Shown here piece after piece: positions 1 through 13,540 of a DNA stretch of 64,000 nt. The stretch is from Arenicola marina (lineage: Eukaryota > Annelida > Polychaeta > Arenicolidae). The translations under genes were made by a program, and so were the position numbers. The notes under the pieces were generated by a model. That model saw nothing but the letters and a program-made list of their open reading frames with translations, made no database searches and was not told the DNA's origin. Numbering within the stretch: position 1 is the first letter of the stretch; the number at the start of each line of letters is the position of its first letter. Where the stretch lies: NCBI GenBank assembly GCA_964019135.1, contig OZ025255.1, forward strand, positions 5,580,001 through 5,644,000. Reading direction: 5' to 3'.

Positions 1-3000
1 CAGGGGGTTACCCCCCTACCCCCCTAGAGGTAACGTGATGATCACACAGACCCTGCTGTCCGCTCAGTGTCCTGTGATTCCAGGGGGTTACCCCCCTACC
101 CCCCTAGAGGTAACGGTGATGATCACACAGACCCTGCTGTCCGCTCAGTGTCCTGTGATTCAGGGGGTTACCCCCCTACCCCCCTAGAGGTAACGTGATG
201 ATCACACAGACCCTGCTGTCCGCTCAGTGTCCTGTGATTCAGGGGGTTACCCCCCTACCCCCCTAGAGGTAACGTGATGATCACACAGACCCTGCTGTCC
301 GCTCAGTGTCCTGTGATTCAGGGGGTTACCCCCCTACCCCCCTAGAGGTAACGTGATGATCACACAGACCCTGCTGTCCGCTCAGTGTCCTGTGATTCAG
401 GGGGTTACCCACCCTACCCCCCCTAGAGGTAACGTGATGATCACACAGACCCTGCTGTCCGCTCAGTGTCCTGTGATTCAGGGGGTTACCCCCCTACCCC
501 CTAGAGGTAACGTGATGATCACACAGACCCTGCTGTCCGCTCAGTGTCCTGTGATTCAGGGGGTTACCCCCCTACCCCCTAGAGGTAACGTGATGATCAC
601 ACAGACCCTGCTTGTCCGCTCAGTGTCCTGTGATTCAGGGGGTTACCCCCCTACCCCCCTAGAGGTAACGTGATGATCACACAGACCCTGCTGTCCGCTC
701 AGTGTCCTGTGATTCAGGGGGTTACCCCCCCTACCCCCCTAGAGGTAACGTGATGATCACACAGACCCTGCTGTCCGCTCAGTGTCCTGTGATTCAGGGG
801 GTTACCCCCCCTACCCCCCTAGAGGTAACGTGATGATCACACAGACCCTGCTGTCCGCTCAGTGTCCTGTGATTCAGGGGGTTACCCCCCCTACCCCCCT
901 AGAGGTAACGTGATGATCACACAGACCCTGCTGTCCGCTCAGTGTCCTGTGATTCAGGGGGTTACCCCCTACCCCCCTAGAGGTAACGTGATGATCACAC
1001 AGACCCTGCTGTCCCGCTCAGTGTCCTGTGATTCAGGGGGGTTACCCCCCTACCCCCCTAGAGGTAACGTGATGATCACACAGACCCTGCTGTCCGCTCA
1101 GTGTCCTGTGATTCAGGGGGTTACCCCCCTACCCCCCTAGAGGTAACGTGATGATCACACAGACCCTGCTGTCCGCTCAGTGTCCTGTGATTCAGGGGGT
1201 TACCCCCCCTACCCCCCTAGAGGTAACGTGATGATCACACAGACCCTGCTGTCCGCTCAGTGTCCTGTGATTCAGGGGGTTACCCCCCTACCCCCCTAGA
1301 GGTAACGTGATGATCACACAGACCCTGCTGTCCGCTCAGTGTCCTGTGATTCAGGGGGTTACCCCCCTACCCCCTAGAGGTAACGTGATGATCACACAGA
1401 CCCCTGCTGTCCGCTCAGTGTCCTGTGATTCAGGGGGTTACCCCCCTACCCCCCTAGAGGTAACGTGATGATCACACAGACCCTGCTGTCCGCTCAGTGT
1501 CCTGTGATTCAGGGGGTTACCCCCCTACCCCCCTAGAGGTAACGTGATGATCACACAGACCCTGCTGTCCGCTCAGTGTCCTGTGATTCAGGGGGTTACC
1601 CCCCCTACCCCCCCTAGAGGTAACGTGATGATCACACAGACCCTGCTGTCCGCTCAGTGTCCTGTGATTCAGGGGGTTACCCCCCTACCCCCCTAGAGGT
1701 AACGTGATGATCACACAGACCCTGCTGTCCGCTCAGTGTCCTGTGATTCAGGGGGTTACCCCCCTACCCCCCTAGAGGTAACGTGATGATCACACACAGA
1801 CCCTGCTGTCCGCTCAGTGTCCTGTGATTCAGGGGGTTACCCCCCTACCCCCCTAGAGGTAACGTGATGATCACACAGACCCTGCTGTCCGCTCAGTGTC
1901 CTGTGATTCAGGGGGTTACCCCCCTACCCCCCTAGAGGTAACGTGATGATCACACAGACCCTGCTGTCCGCTCAGTGTCCTGTGATTCAGGGGGTTACCC
2001 CCCTACCCCCTAGAGGTAACGTGATGATCACACAGACCCTGCTGTCCGCTCAGTGTCCTGTGATTCAGGGGGTTACCCCCCCTACCCCCCTAGAGGTAAC
2101 GTGATGATCACACAGACCCTGCTGTCCGCTCAGTGTCCTGTGATTCAGGGGGTTACCCCCCCTACCCCCCTAGAGGTAACGTGATGATCACACAGACCCT
2201 GCTGTCCGCTCAGTGTCCTGTGATTCAGGGGTTACCCCCCTACCCCCTAGAGGTAACGTGATGATCACACAGACCCTGCTGTCCGCTCAGTGTCCTGTGA
2301 TTCAGGGGGTTACCCCCCTACCCCCCTAGAGGTAACGTGATGATCACACAGACCCTGCTGTCCGCTCAGTGTCCTGTGATTCAGGGGGTTACCCCCCTAC
2401 CCCCTAGAGGTAACGTGATGATCACACAGACCCTGCTGTCCGCTCAGTGTCCTGTGATTCAGGGGGTTACCCCCCCCTACCCCCCTAGAGGTAACGTGAT
2501 GATCACACAGACCCTGCTGTCCGCTCAGTGTCCTGTGATTCAGGGGGTTACCCCCCTACCCCCCTAGAGGTAACGTGATGATCACACAGACCCTGCTGTC
2601 CGCTCAGTGTCCTGTGATTCAGGGGGTTACCCCCCTACCCCCCTAGAGGTAACGTGATGATCACACAGACCCTGCTGTCCGCTCAGTGTCCTGTGATTCA
2701 GGGGGTTACCCCCCCTACCCCCCTAGAGGTAACGTGATGATCACACAGACCCTGCTGTCCGCTCAGTGTCCTGTGATTCAGGGGGTTACCCCCCCTACCC
2801 CCCTAGAGGTAACGTGATGATCACACAGACCCTGCTGTCCGCTCAGTGTCCTGTGATTCAGGGGGTTACCCCCCTACCCCCTAGAGGTAACGTGATGATC
2901 ACACAGACCCTGCTGTCCGCTCAGTGTCCTGTGATTCAGGGGGTTACCCCCCTACCCCCTAGAGGTAACGTGATGATCACACAGACCCTGCTGTCCGCTC

Positions 3001-6000
3001 AGTGTCCTGTGATTCAGGGGGTTACCCCCCCTACCCCCCTAGAGGTAACGTGATGATCACACAGACCCTGCTGTCCGCTCAGTGTCCTGTGATTCAGGGG
3101 GTTACCCCCCTACCCCCCTAGAGGTAACGTGATGATCACACAGACCCTGCTGTCCGCTCAGTGTCCTGTGATTCAGGGGGTTACCCCCCCTACCCCCCCT
3201 AGAGGTAACGTGATGATCACACAGACCCCTGCTGTCCGCTCAGTGTCCTGTGATTCAGGGGGTTACCCCCCTACCCCCCCTAGAGGTAACGTGATGATCA
3301 CACAGACCCTGCTGTCCGCTCAGTGTCCTGTGATTCAGGGGGTTACCCCCCTACCCCCCTAGAGGTAACGTGATGATCACACAGACCCTGCTGTCCGCTC
3401 AGTGTCCTGTGATTCAGGGGGTTACCCCCCTACCCCCCTAGAGGTAACGTGATGATCACACAGACCCTGCTGTCCGCTCAGTGTCCTGTGATTCAGGGGG
3501 TTACCCCCCCTACCCCCTAGAGGTAACGTGATGATCACACAGACCCTGCTGTCCGCTCAGTGTCCTGTGATTCAGGGGGTTACCCCCTACCCCCCTAGAG
3601 GTAACGTGATGATCACACAGACCCTGCTGTCCGCTCAGTGTCCTGTGATTCAGGGGGTTACCCCCTACCCCCCTAGAGGTAACGTGATGATCACACAGAC
3701 CCTGCTGTCCGCTCAGTGTCCCTGTGATTCAGGGGGGTTACCCCCCTACCCCCCTAGAGGTAACGTGATGATCACACAGACCCTGCTGTCCGCTCAGTGT
3801 CCTGTGATTCAGGGGGTTACCCCCCTACCCCCCTAGAGGTAACGTGATGATCACACAGACCCTGCTGTCCGCTCAGTGTCCTGTGATTCAGGGGTTACCC
3901 CCCTACCCCCTAGAGGTAACGTGATGATCACACAGACCCTGCTGTCCGCTCAGTGTCCTGTGATTCAGGGGGTTACCCCCCTACCCCCCTAGAGGTAACG
4001 TGATGATCACACAGACCCTGCTGTCCGCTCAGTGTCCTGTGATTCAGGGGGTTACCCCCCTACCCCCCTAGAGGTAACGTGATGATCACACAGACCCTGC
4101 TGTCCGCTCAGTGTCCTGTGATTCAGGGGGTTACCCCCCCTACCCCCCTAGAGGTAACGTGATGATCACACAGACCCTGCTGTCCGCTCAGTGTCCTGTG
4201 ATTCAGGGGGTTACCCCCCTACCCCCCTAGAGGTAACGTGATGATCACACAGACCCTGCTGTCCGCTCAGTGTCCTGTGATTCAGGGGGTTACCCCCCTA
4301 CCCCCCTAGAGGTAACGTGATGATCACACAGACCCTGCTGTCCGCTCAGTGTCCTGTGATTCAGGGGGGTTACCCCCCCTAACCCCCTAGAGGTAACGTG
4401 ATGATCACACAGACCCTGCTGTCCGCTCAGTGTCCTGTGATTCAGGGGGTTACCCCCCTACCCCCCTAGAGGTAACGTGATGACGTGATGATCACACAGA
4501 CCCTGCTGTCCGCTCAGTGTCCTGTGATTCAGGGGGTTACCCCCCTACCCCCTAGAGGTAACGTGATGATCACACAGACCCTGCTGTCCGCTCAGTGTCC
4601 TGTGATTCAGGGGGTTACCCCCCTACCCCCTAGAGGTAACGTGATGATCACACAGACCCTGCTGTCCGCTCAGTGTCCTGTGATTCAGGGGGTTACCCCC
4701 CTACCCCCCTAGAGGTAACGTGATGATCACACAGACCCTGCTGTCCGCTCAGTGTCCTGTGATTCAGGGGGTTACCCCCCTACCCCCTAGAGGTAACGTG
4801 ATGATCACACAGACCCTGCTGTCCGCTCAGTGTCCTGTGATTCAGGGGGTTACCCCCCTACCCCCTAGAGGTAACGTGATGATCACACAGACCCTGCTGT
4901 CCGCTCAGTGTCCTGTGATTCAGGGGGTTACCCCCCTACCCCCCTAGAGGTAACGTGATGATCACACAGACCCTGCTGTCCGCTCAGTGTCCTGTGATTC
5001 AGGGGGTTACCCCCCTACCCCCTAGAGGTAACGTGATGATCACACAGACCCTGCTGTCCGCTCAGTGTCCTGTGATTCAGGGGGTTACCCCCCTACCCCC
5101 TAGAGGTAACGTGATGATCACACAGACCCTGCTGTCCGCTCAGTGTCCTGTGATTCAGGGGGTTACCCCCCTACCCCCCTAGAGGTAACGTGATGATCAC
5201 ACAGACCCTGCTGTCCGCTCAGTGTCCTGTGATTCAGGGGGTTACCCCCCTACCCCCCTAGAGGTAACGTGATGATCACACAGACCCTGCTGTCCGCTCA
5301 GTGTCCTGTGATTCAGGGGGTTACCCCCCTACCCCCTAGAGGTAACGTGATGATCACACAGACCCTGCTGTCCGCTCAGTGTCCTGTGATTCAGGGGGTT
5401 ACCCCCCTACCCCCTAGAGGTAACGTGATGATCACACAGACCCTGCTGTCCGCTCAGTGTCCTGTGATTCAGGGGGTTACCCCCCTACCCCCCTAGAGGT
5501 AACGTGATGATCACACAGACCCTGCTGTCCGCTCAGTGTCCTGTGATTCAGGGGGTTACCCCCCTACCCCCTAGAGGTAACGTGATGATCACACAGACCC
5601 TGCTGTCCGCTCAGTGTCCTGTGATTCAGGGGGTTACCCCCCTACCCCCTAGAGGTAACGTGATGATCACACAGACCCTGCTGTCCGCTCAGTGTCCTGT
5701 GATTCAGGGGGTTACCCCCCTACCCCCCTAGAGGTAACGTGATGATCACACAGACCCTGCTGTCCGCTCAGTGTCCTGTGATTCAGGGGGTTACCCCCCT
5801 ACCCCCTAGAGGTAACGTGATGATCACACAGACCCTGCTGTCCGCTCAGTGTCCTGTGATTCAGGGGGTTACCCCCCTACCCCCCTAGAGGTAACGTGAT
5901 GATCACACAGACCCTGCTGTCCGCTCAGTGTCCTGTGATTCAGGGGGTTACCCCCCTACCCCCCTAGAGGTAACGTGATGATCACACAGACCCTGCTGTC

Positions 6001-9000
6001 CGCTCAGTGTCCTGTGATTCAGGGGGTTACCCCCCTACCCCCTAGAGGTAACGTGATGATCACACAGACCCTGCTGTCCGCTCAGTGTCCTGTGATTCAG
6101 GGGGTTACCCCCCTACCCCCTAGAGGTAACGTGATGATCACACAGACCCTGCTGTCCGCTCAGTGTCCTGTGATTCAGGGGGTTACCCCCCTACCCCCTA
6201 GAGGTAACGTGATGATCACACAGACCCTGCTGTCCGCTCAGTGTCCTGTGATTCAGGGGGTTACCCCCCTACCCCCCTAGAGGTAACGTGATGATCACAC
6301 AGACCCTGCTGTCCGCTCAGTGTCCTGTGATTCAGGGGGTTACCCCCCTACCCCCTAGAGGTAACGTGATGATCACACAGACCCTGCTGTCCGCTCAGTG
6401 TCCTGTGATTCAGGGGGTTACCCCCCTACCCCCTAGAGGTAACGTGATGATCACACAGACCCTGCTGTCCGCTCAGTGTCCTGTGATTCAGGGGGTTACC
6501 CCCCTACCCCCCTAGAGGTAACGTGATGATCACACAGACCCTGCTGTCCGCTCAGTGTCCTGTGATTCAGGGGTTACCCCCCTACCCCCCTAGAGGTAAC
6601 GTGATGATCACACAGACCCTGCTGTCCGCTCAGTGTCCTGTGATTCAGGGGGTTACCCCCCTACCCCCTAGAGGTAACGTGATGATCACACAGACCCTGC
6701 TGTCCGCTCAGTGTCCTGTGATTCAGGGGGTTACCCCCCTACCCCCCTAGAGGTAACGTGATGATCACACAGACCCTGCTGTCCGCTCAGTGTCCTGTGA
6801 TTCAGGGGGTTACCCCCCTACCCCCCTAGAGGTAACGTGATGATCACACAGACCCTGCTGTCCGCTCAGTGTCCTGTGATTCAGGGGGTTACCCCCCTAC
6901 CCCCTAGAGGTAACGTGATGATCACACAGACCCTGCTGTCCGCTCAGTGTCCTGTGATTCAGGGGGTTACCCCCCTACCCCCCTAGAGGTAACGTGATGA
7001 TCACACAGACCCTGCTGTCCGCTCAGTGTCCTGTGATTCAGGGGGTTACCCCCCTACCCCCCTAGAGGTAACGTGATGATCACACAGACCCTGCTGTCCG
7101 CTCAGTGTCCTGTGATTCAGGGGGTTACCCCCCTACCCCCCTAGAGGTAACGTGATGATCACACAGACCCTGCTGTCCGCTCAGTGTCCTGTGATTCAGG
7201 GGGTTACCCCCCTACCCCCCTAGAGGTAACGTGATGATCACACAGACCCTGCTGTCCGCTCAGTGTCCTGTGATTCAGGGGGTTACCCCCCTACCCCCCT
7301 AGAGGTAACGTGATGATCACACAGACCCTGCTGTCCGCTCAGTGTCCTGTGATTCAGGGGGTTACCCCCCTACCCCCTAGAGGTAACGTGATGATCACAC
7401 AGACCCTGCTGTCCGCTCAGTGTCCTGTGATTCAGGGGGTTACCCCCCTACCCCCCTAGAGGTAACGTGATGATCACACAGACCCTGCTGTCCGCTCAGT
7501 GTCCTGTGATTCAGGGGGTTACCCCCCTACCCCCCTAGAGGTAACGTGATGATCACACAGACCCTGCTGTCCGCTCAGTGTCCTGTGATTCAGGGGGTTA
7601 CCCCCCTACCCCCTAGAGGTAACGTGATGATCACACAGACCCTGCTGTCCGCTCAGTGTCCTGTGATTCAGGGGGTTACCCCCCTACCCCCCTAGAGGTA
7701 ACGTGATGATCACACAGACCCTGCTGTCCGCTCAGTGTCCTGTGATTCAGGGGGTTACCCCCCTACCCCCCTAGAGGTAACGTGATGATCACACAGACCC
7801 TGCTGTCCGCTCAGTGTCCTGTGATTCAGGGGGTTACCCCCCTACCCCCCTAGAGGTAACGTGATGATCACACAGACCCTGCTGTCCGCTCAGTGTCCTG
7901 TGATTCAGGGGGTTACCCCCCTACCCCCTAGAGGTAACGTGATGATCACACAGACCCTGCTGTCCGCTCAGTGTCCTGTGATTCAGGGGGTTACCCCCCT
8001 ACCCCCCTAGAGGTAACGTGATGATCACACAGACCCTGCTGTCCGCTCAGTGTCCTGTGATTCAGGGGGTTACCCCCCTACCCCCCTAGAGGTAACGTGA
8101 TGATCACACAGACCCTGCTGTCCGCTCAGTGTCCTGTGATTCAGGGGGTTACCCCCCTACCCCCCTAGAGGTAACGTGATGATCACACAGACCCTGCTGT
8201 CCGCTCAGTGTCCTGTGATTCAGGGGGTTACCCCCCTACCCCCCTAGAGGTAACGTGATGATCACACAGACCCTGCTGTCCGCTCAGTGTCCTGTGATTC
8301 AGGGGGTTACCCCCCTACCCCCCTAGAGGTAACGTGATGATCACACAGACCCTGCTGTCCGCTCAGTGTCCTGTGATTCAGGGGGTTACCCCCCTACCCC
8401 CTAGAGGTAACGTGATGATCACACAGACCCTGCTGTCCGCTCAGTGTCCTGTGATTCAGGGGGTTACCCCCCTACCCCCCTAGAGGTAACGTGATGATCA
8501 CACAGACCCTGCTGTCCGCTCAGTGTCCTGTGATTCAGGGGGTTACCCCCCTACCCCCCTAGAGGTAACGTGATGATCACACAGACCCTGCTGTCCGCTC
8601 AGTGTCCTGTGATTCAGGGGGTTACCCCCCTACCCCCTAGAGGTAACGTGATGATCACACAGACCCTGCTGTCCGCTCAGTGTCCTGTGATTCAGGGGGT
8701 TACCCCCCTACCCCCCTAGAGGTAACGTGATGATCACACAGACCCTGCTGTCCGCTCAGTGTCCTGTGATTCAGGGGGTTACCCCCCTACCCCCTAGAGG
8801 TAACGTGATGATCACACAGACCCTGCTGTCCGCTCAGTGTCCTGTGATTCAGGGGGTTACCCCCCTACCCCCCTAGAGGTAACGTGATGATCACACAGAC
8901 CCTGCTGTCCGCTCAGTGTCCTGTGATTCAGGGGGTTACCCCCCTACCCCCTAGAGGTAACGTGATGATCACACAGACCCTGCTGTCCGCTCAGTGTCCT

Positions 9001-10182
9001 GTGATTCAGGGGGTTACCCCCCTACCCCCTAGAGGTAACGTGATGATCACACAGACCCTGCTGTCCGCTCAGTGTCCTGTGATTCAGGGGGTTACCCCCC
9101 TACCCCCTAGAGGTAACGTGATGATCACACAGACCCTGCTGTCCGCTCAGTGTCCTGTGATTCAGGGGGTTACCCCCCTACCCCCCTAGAGGTAACGTGA
9201 TGATCACACAGACCCTGCTGTCCGCTCAGTGTCCTGTGATTCAGGGGGTTACCCCCCTACCCCCTAGAGGTAACGTGATGATCACACAGACCCTGCTGTC
9301 CGCTCAGTGTCCTGTGATTCAGGGGGTTACCCCCCTACCCCCCTAGAGGTAACGTGATGATCACACAGACCCTGCTGTCCGCTCAGTGTCCTGTGATTCA
9401 GGGGGTTACCCCCCTACCCCCTAGAGGTAACGTGATGATCACACAGACCCTGCTGTCCGCTCAGTGTCCTGTGATTCAGGGGGTTACCCCCCTACCCCCC
9501 TAGAGGTAACGTGATGATCACACAGACCCTGCTGTCCGCTCAGTGTCCTGTGATTCAGGGGGTTACCCCCCTACCCCCCTAGAGGTAACGTGATGATCAC
9601 ACAGACCCTGCTGTCCGCTCAGTGTCCTGTGATTCAGGGGGTTACCCCCCTACCCCCTAGAGGTAACGTGATGATCACACAGACCCTGCTGTCCGCTCAG
9701 TGTCCTGTGATTCAGGGGGTTACCCCCCTACCCCCCTAGAGGTAACGTGATGATCACACAGACCCTGCTGTCCGCTCAGTGTCCTGTGATTCAGGGGGTT
9801 ACCCCCCTACCCCCTAGAGGTAACGTGATGATCACACAGACCCTGCTGTCCGCTCAGTGTCCTGTGATTCAGGGGGTTACCCCCCTACCCCCCTAGAGGT
9901 AACGTGATGATCACACAGACCCTGCTGTCCGCTCAGTGTCCTGTGATTCAGGGGGTTACCCCCCTACCCCCTAGAGGTAACGTGATGATCACACAGACCC
10001 TGCTGTCCGCTCAGTGTCCTGTGATTCAGGGGGTTACCCCCCTACCCCCCTAGAGGTAACGTGATGATCACACAGACCCTGCTGTCCGCTCAGTGTCCTG
10101 TGATTCAGGGGGTTACCCCCCTACCCCCTAGAGGTAACGTGATGATCACACAGACCCTGCTGTCCGCTCAGTGTCCTGTGAT
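1..10182. repeat. 78/79-bp tandem array, about 130 copies
   Basis: The array fills the left edge and is cut by the window start. Each unit runs from GATTCAGGGGGTTACC through two C runs, TAGAGGTAAC, GTGATGATCAC and CAGACCCTGCTGTCCGCTC to GTGTCCT. Units come in two main lengths, 78 or 79 bp, depending on whether the second C run has five or six bases. A unit of 78 bp keeps a reading frame open and a 79-bp unit shifts it into TAG, so the 75-106-codon frames here are by-products. Each unit holds the inverted pair GTTACC/GGTAAC around the C runs and GTGAT-G-ATCAC. The G-rich complement (two G5-6 runs per unit) could form quadruplexes. From about 4485 on, units group as 78+78+79 = 235-bp trimers in places. 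The last copy ends mid-unit at GTGTCCTGTGAT. Confidence 0.98.
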
Positions 10183-11980
10183 GGCGATGCAGTCAGTGTG
10201 AGAAGCCGCCTGTCGAGAGGCCTCACCCACACAGTTAACGGGCAGTTAAATAGCGACATTTACTGTCCTGACGAGTGTCGCTTGTGGTCTCGGACTCCAG
10301 GGTATAATTTGTTAGCCGTTAACACGCTGCGCTCAGCGACACGATGTGGTGGTGGGTGTGGCTGGGAGAATGTCTGAGGAGCGTGTCAACGGCATCAGGG
10401 CGATACAAGGAATTCATGTTGTACCAAGATAGAGTACGCTCACTTTTGTGTGTTGGATGGGCACTGATGGCCCGCCGGAACCACGCGGGTGGGGGGGGGG
10501 GGGAACTCTGCTCGGACCGCCCGTGCCTTGTCTGGGTAATTATATCATAAGATCATTGTTAATTAAAATGGTGTTGTAGTAATATATATATATAGTAGTT
10601 TATGAACTCGAACAGCGCTGTTTTATAGTCTCCTTACGTTCACACATGTAGAACTATTGACGTGTCATGTCAAAACATTGGTGGGTACTAAAGTACGAAT
10701 CGTTCGGATAATCTTCATAGTACTTTACATGGTGGTAATGCTACTTTGTAAAACTACTGGAATGTACGTCAACAATATAGAATTGCTTGATGATGCTATA
10801 TAGTAACAACTCTGACACTGCCTCCCGATGTAATATGCATTACAGTTCTGTACTGTACAGCGCGTGGCTGTTTAAAACTGTCGACACTATCGCGTGACGT
10901 CATGCAGTGCGGCGCCTTGTGATTGGCTATCTGCAATATTTGCAATAGTCGCCGAGGGCCCGGGGGATTCGTGCCATTATGCTGCAAAATTCAGGTTGGT
11001 AATACGCCGTGCAAGTCGCGGTCCAGTTTAAAGGTGGGACCCTATAACCCTCGAACCTGTATGGGTCGATAACGTTGGTAACAGGGACGGTGACGCGGTC
11101 CTTCTACCTGCCTCATCTTTTGCTGCGTATGACTACAGGTACGAGGAATGTGGCGAGTGGGCAGGGGGTCGGGCGGGGGGCGGGGGCCGGGGGGTGGGGA
11201 CGGACGGGGGTGGTGGCGGGAAGTTGGGGGGGCGGTCGGGGTTTGGAATGGGGGCTGGTCGGGCGGAGCATGGGTTCGGGCGACGGTTGGGGTTGAGCAG
11301 GGAGTGGGGGTGGGCGAGGGTTGGGCCTGGTTGGGCCGGACAGGGGCCGGGCAGGGGATGCGGCAGAGGCCGGGCCGGCTGAAGAAGATGTCACCGGGCG
11401 GGTGAGGGGATGCCACAGTGTCTGGCGGTCGGGGGGGGGCGGCCGGCAGACCAGCATTGTGCCGCCTGTTAATTATACCCCGGCGTGAGACACGCCTCGG
11501 GACCCCTGAGTGATGGCCACGTACACCCCCCCCCCCTCCGGGTGGGGTGATCGAGCGGGGGGGGGGGGGGTAAGGTAGGGCCGGGACGGGTTGCGTGCTA
11601 GTCTCCGGATAAACTTCAGGAGTGCGATTCCATTCAACATCGGATACGGTCAAAAAGGGAGGGGAAAAAAACAAACAAGGAGTTATAGATGGGCTGGAAG
11701 GCCCAGTGAACCCCCCGTGCCCACTTGTCAGTGTCCTCCCGTCCATTGAGCTGCCCCACCCCCACCACCCTAGACGGGGTCCATAGACTAGACGTCGGCC
11801 CCTGGGCGACCGTAACGTATAATTAGCATAGTTGGCAGTTCTTTCAAAGTCACCCTTTGAGTTTTGCTGGGGATAGGGCACCGTAATAATACAGGAATTG
11901 ATACACAAGCGGCCCATCCACCTCCACTTGGCCCAGAACCCAAACCTATCCATGGCCTGTATCATTGCATATAACATCCC
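10183..11980. other. Single-copy spacer with G-rich stretch; no gene seen
   Basis: This 1.8-kb stretch separates the first two arrays. It holds G runs at 10491-10503 and 11557-11570, a C run at 11526-11536, a short AT repeat near 10581-10592, and a G-rich, T/C-interrupted block at about 11155-11440. A 311-codon frame on the minus strand (11042-11977) is mostly the proline/arginine-rich reading of that G-rich block; it has no recognisable domain and I do not call it a gene. At 11951-11980 a degraded copy of the next array's 35-bp unit can be seen (CATGGC, TGCATATAACA), so the array edge is eroded here. Confidence 0.7.
10895..10926. promoter_or_regulatory. CRE-like palindrome with inverted CCAAT box
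   Basis: TGACGTCA, the full cAMP-response-element palindrome, lies at 10895-10902 and ATTGG (inverted CCAAT) at 10922-10926, within a small CpG-containing patch. This spacing is seen in many animal promoters. No transcript or exon can be tied to it, so it may be a chance pair. Confidence 0.25.
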
Positions 11981-13540
11981 GTCATGGCGGTGGTTACTGC
12001 ATGTAACCGCTGTCCGTCATGGCGGTGGTTACTGCATGTAACCGCTGCCCGTCATGGCGGTGGTTACTGCATGTAACCGCTGCCCGTCATGGCGGTGGTT
12101 ACTGCATGTAACCGCTGCCCGTCATGGCGGTGGTTACTGCATGTAACCGCTGCCCGTCATGGCGGTGGTTACTGCATGTAACCGCTGCCCGTCATGGCGG
12201 TGGTTACTGCATGTAACCGCTGCCCGTCATGGCGGTGGTTACTGCATGTAACAGCTGCCCGTCATGGCGGTGGTTACTGCATGTAACCGCTGCCCGTCAT
12301 GGCGGTGGTTACTGCATGTAACCGCAGCCCGTCATGGCGGTGGTTACTGCATGTAACCGCTGCCCGTCATGGCGGTGGTTACTGCATGTAACCGCTGCCC
12401 GTCATGGCGGTGGTTACTGCATGTAACCGCTGCCCGTCATGGCGGTGGTTACTGCATGTAACAGCTGCCCGTCATGGCGGTGGTTACTGCATGTAACAGC
12501 TGCCCGTCATGGTGGTGGTTACTGCATGTAACCGCTGCCCGTCATGGCGGTGGTTACTGCATGTAACCGCTGCCCGTCATGGCGGTGGTTACTGCATGTA
12601 ACAGCTGCCCGTCACGGTGGTGGTTACTGCATGTAACCGCTGCCCGTCATGGCGGTGGTTACTGCATGTAACCGCTGCCACTCATGGCGGTGGTTACTGC
12701 ATGTAACCGCTGCCCGTCATGGCGGTGGTTACTGCATGTAACCGCTGCCCGTCATGGCGGTGGTTACTGCATGTAACCGCTGCCCGTCATGGCGGTGGTT
12801 ACTGCATGTAACCGCTGCCCGTCATGGCGGTGGTTACTGCATGTAACCGCTGCCCGTCATGGCGGTGGTTACTGCATGTAACCGCTGCCCGTCATGGCGG
12901 TGGTTACTGCACGTAACCGCTGCCCGTCATGGCGGTGGTTACTGCATGTAACCGCTGCCCGTCATGGCGGTGGTTACTGCATGTAACAGCTGCCCGTCAT
13001 GGCGGTGGTTACTGCATGTAACAGCTGCCCGTCATGGTGGTGGTTACTGCATGTAACCGCTGCCCGTCATGGCGGTGGTTACTGCATGTAACCGCTGCCC
13101 GTCATGGCGGTGGTTACTGCATGTAACAGCTGCCCGTCATGGTGGTGGTTACTGCATGTAACCGCTGCCCGTCATGGCGGTGGTTACTGCATGTAACCGC
13201 TGCCACTCATGGCGGTGGTTACTGCATGTAACCGCTGCCCGTCATGGCGGTGGTTACTGCATGTAACCGCTGCCCGTCATGGCGGTGGTTACTGCATGTA
13301 ACCGCTGCCCGTCATGGCGGTGGTTACTGCATGTAACCGCTGCCCGTCATGGCGGTGGTTACTGCATGTAACCGCTGCCCGTCATGGCGGTGGTTACTGC
13401 ACGTAACCGCTGCCCGTCATGGCGGTGGTTACTGCATGTAACCGCTGCCCGTCATGGCGGTGGTTACTGCATGTAACCGCTGCCCGTCATGGCGGTGGTT
13501 ACTGCATGTAACCGCTGCCCGTCATGGCGGTGGTTATGTA
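11981..13540. repeat. 35-bp tandem array, about 45 copies
   Basis: The unit is GTCATGGCGGTGG followed by TTACTGCATGTAACCGCTGCCC. Its core, GGTTAC-TGCAT-GTAACC, is a perfect 6-bp-arm hairpin. Variants are single-base: CGGTGG/TGGTGG, AACCGC/AACAGC, GCATG/GCACG and CCCGTC/CCACTC. The period is exact at 35 bp throughout with no indels seen. Marker variants recur: CCACTCAT at 12678 and 13203 (15 units apart) and GCACGTAAC near 12911 and 13401 (14 units apart), which indicates an internal segmental duplication of about 0.5 kb. The last copy breaks off at GGTGGTTATG. Confidence 0.98.

Noticed and set aside
1-10182. CRISPR-like periodicity of tandem units
   Set aside because: There are no variable spacers between constant repeats; whole units are repeated head to tail, and the DNA looks animal.
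1-10182. Telomeric or telomere-like repeat (C-rich units with TTACCC)
   Set aside because: The period is 78/79 bp and the short TTAGGG/CCCTAA motif is not tandemly repeated anywhere in the window.
11042-11977. 311-codon minus-strand frame
   Set aside because: Most of it is the proline-rich reading of a G-rich block, and the opposite strand has overlapping frames too.
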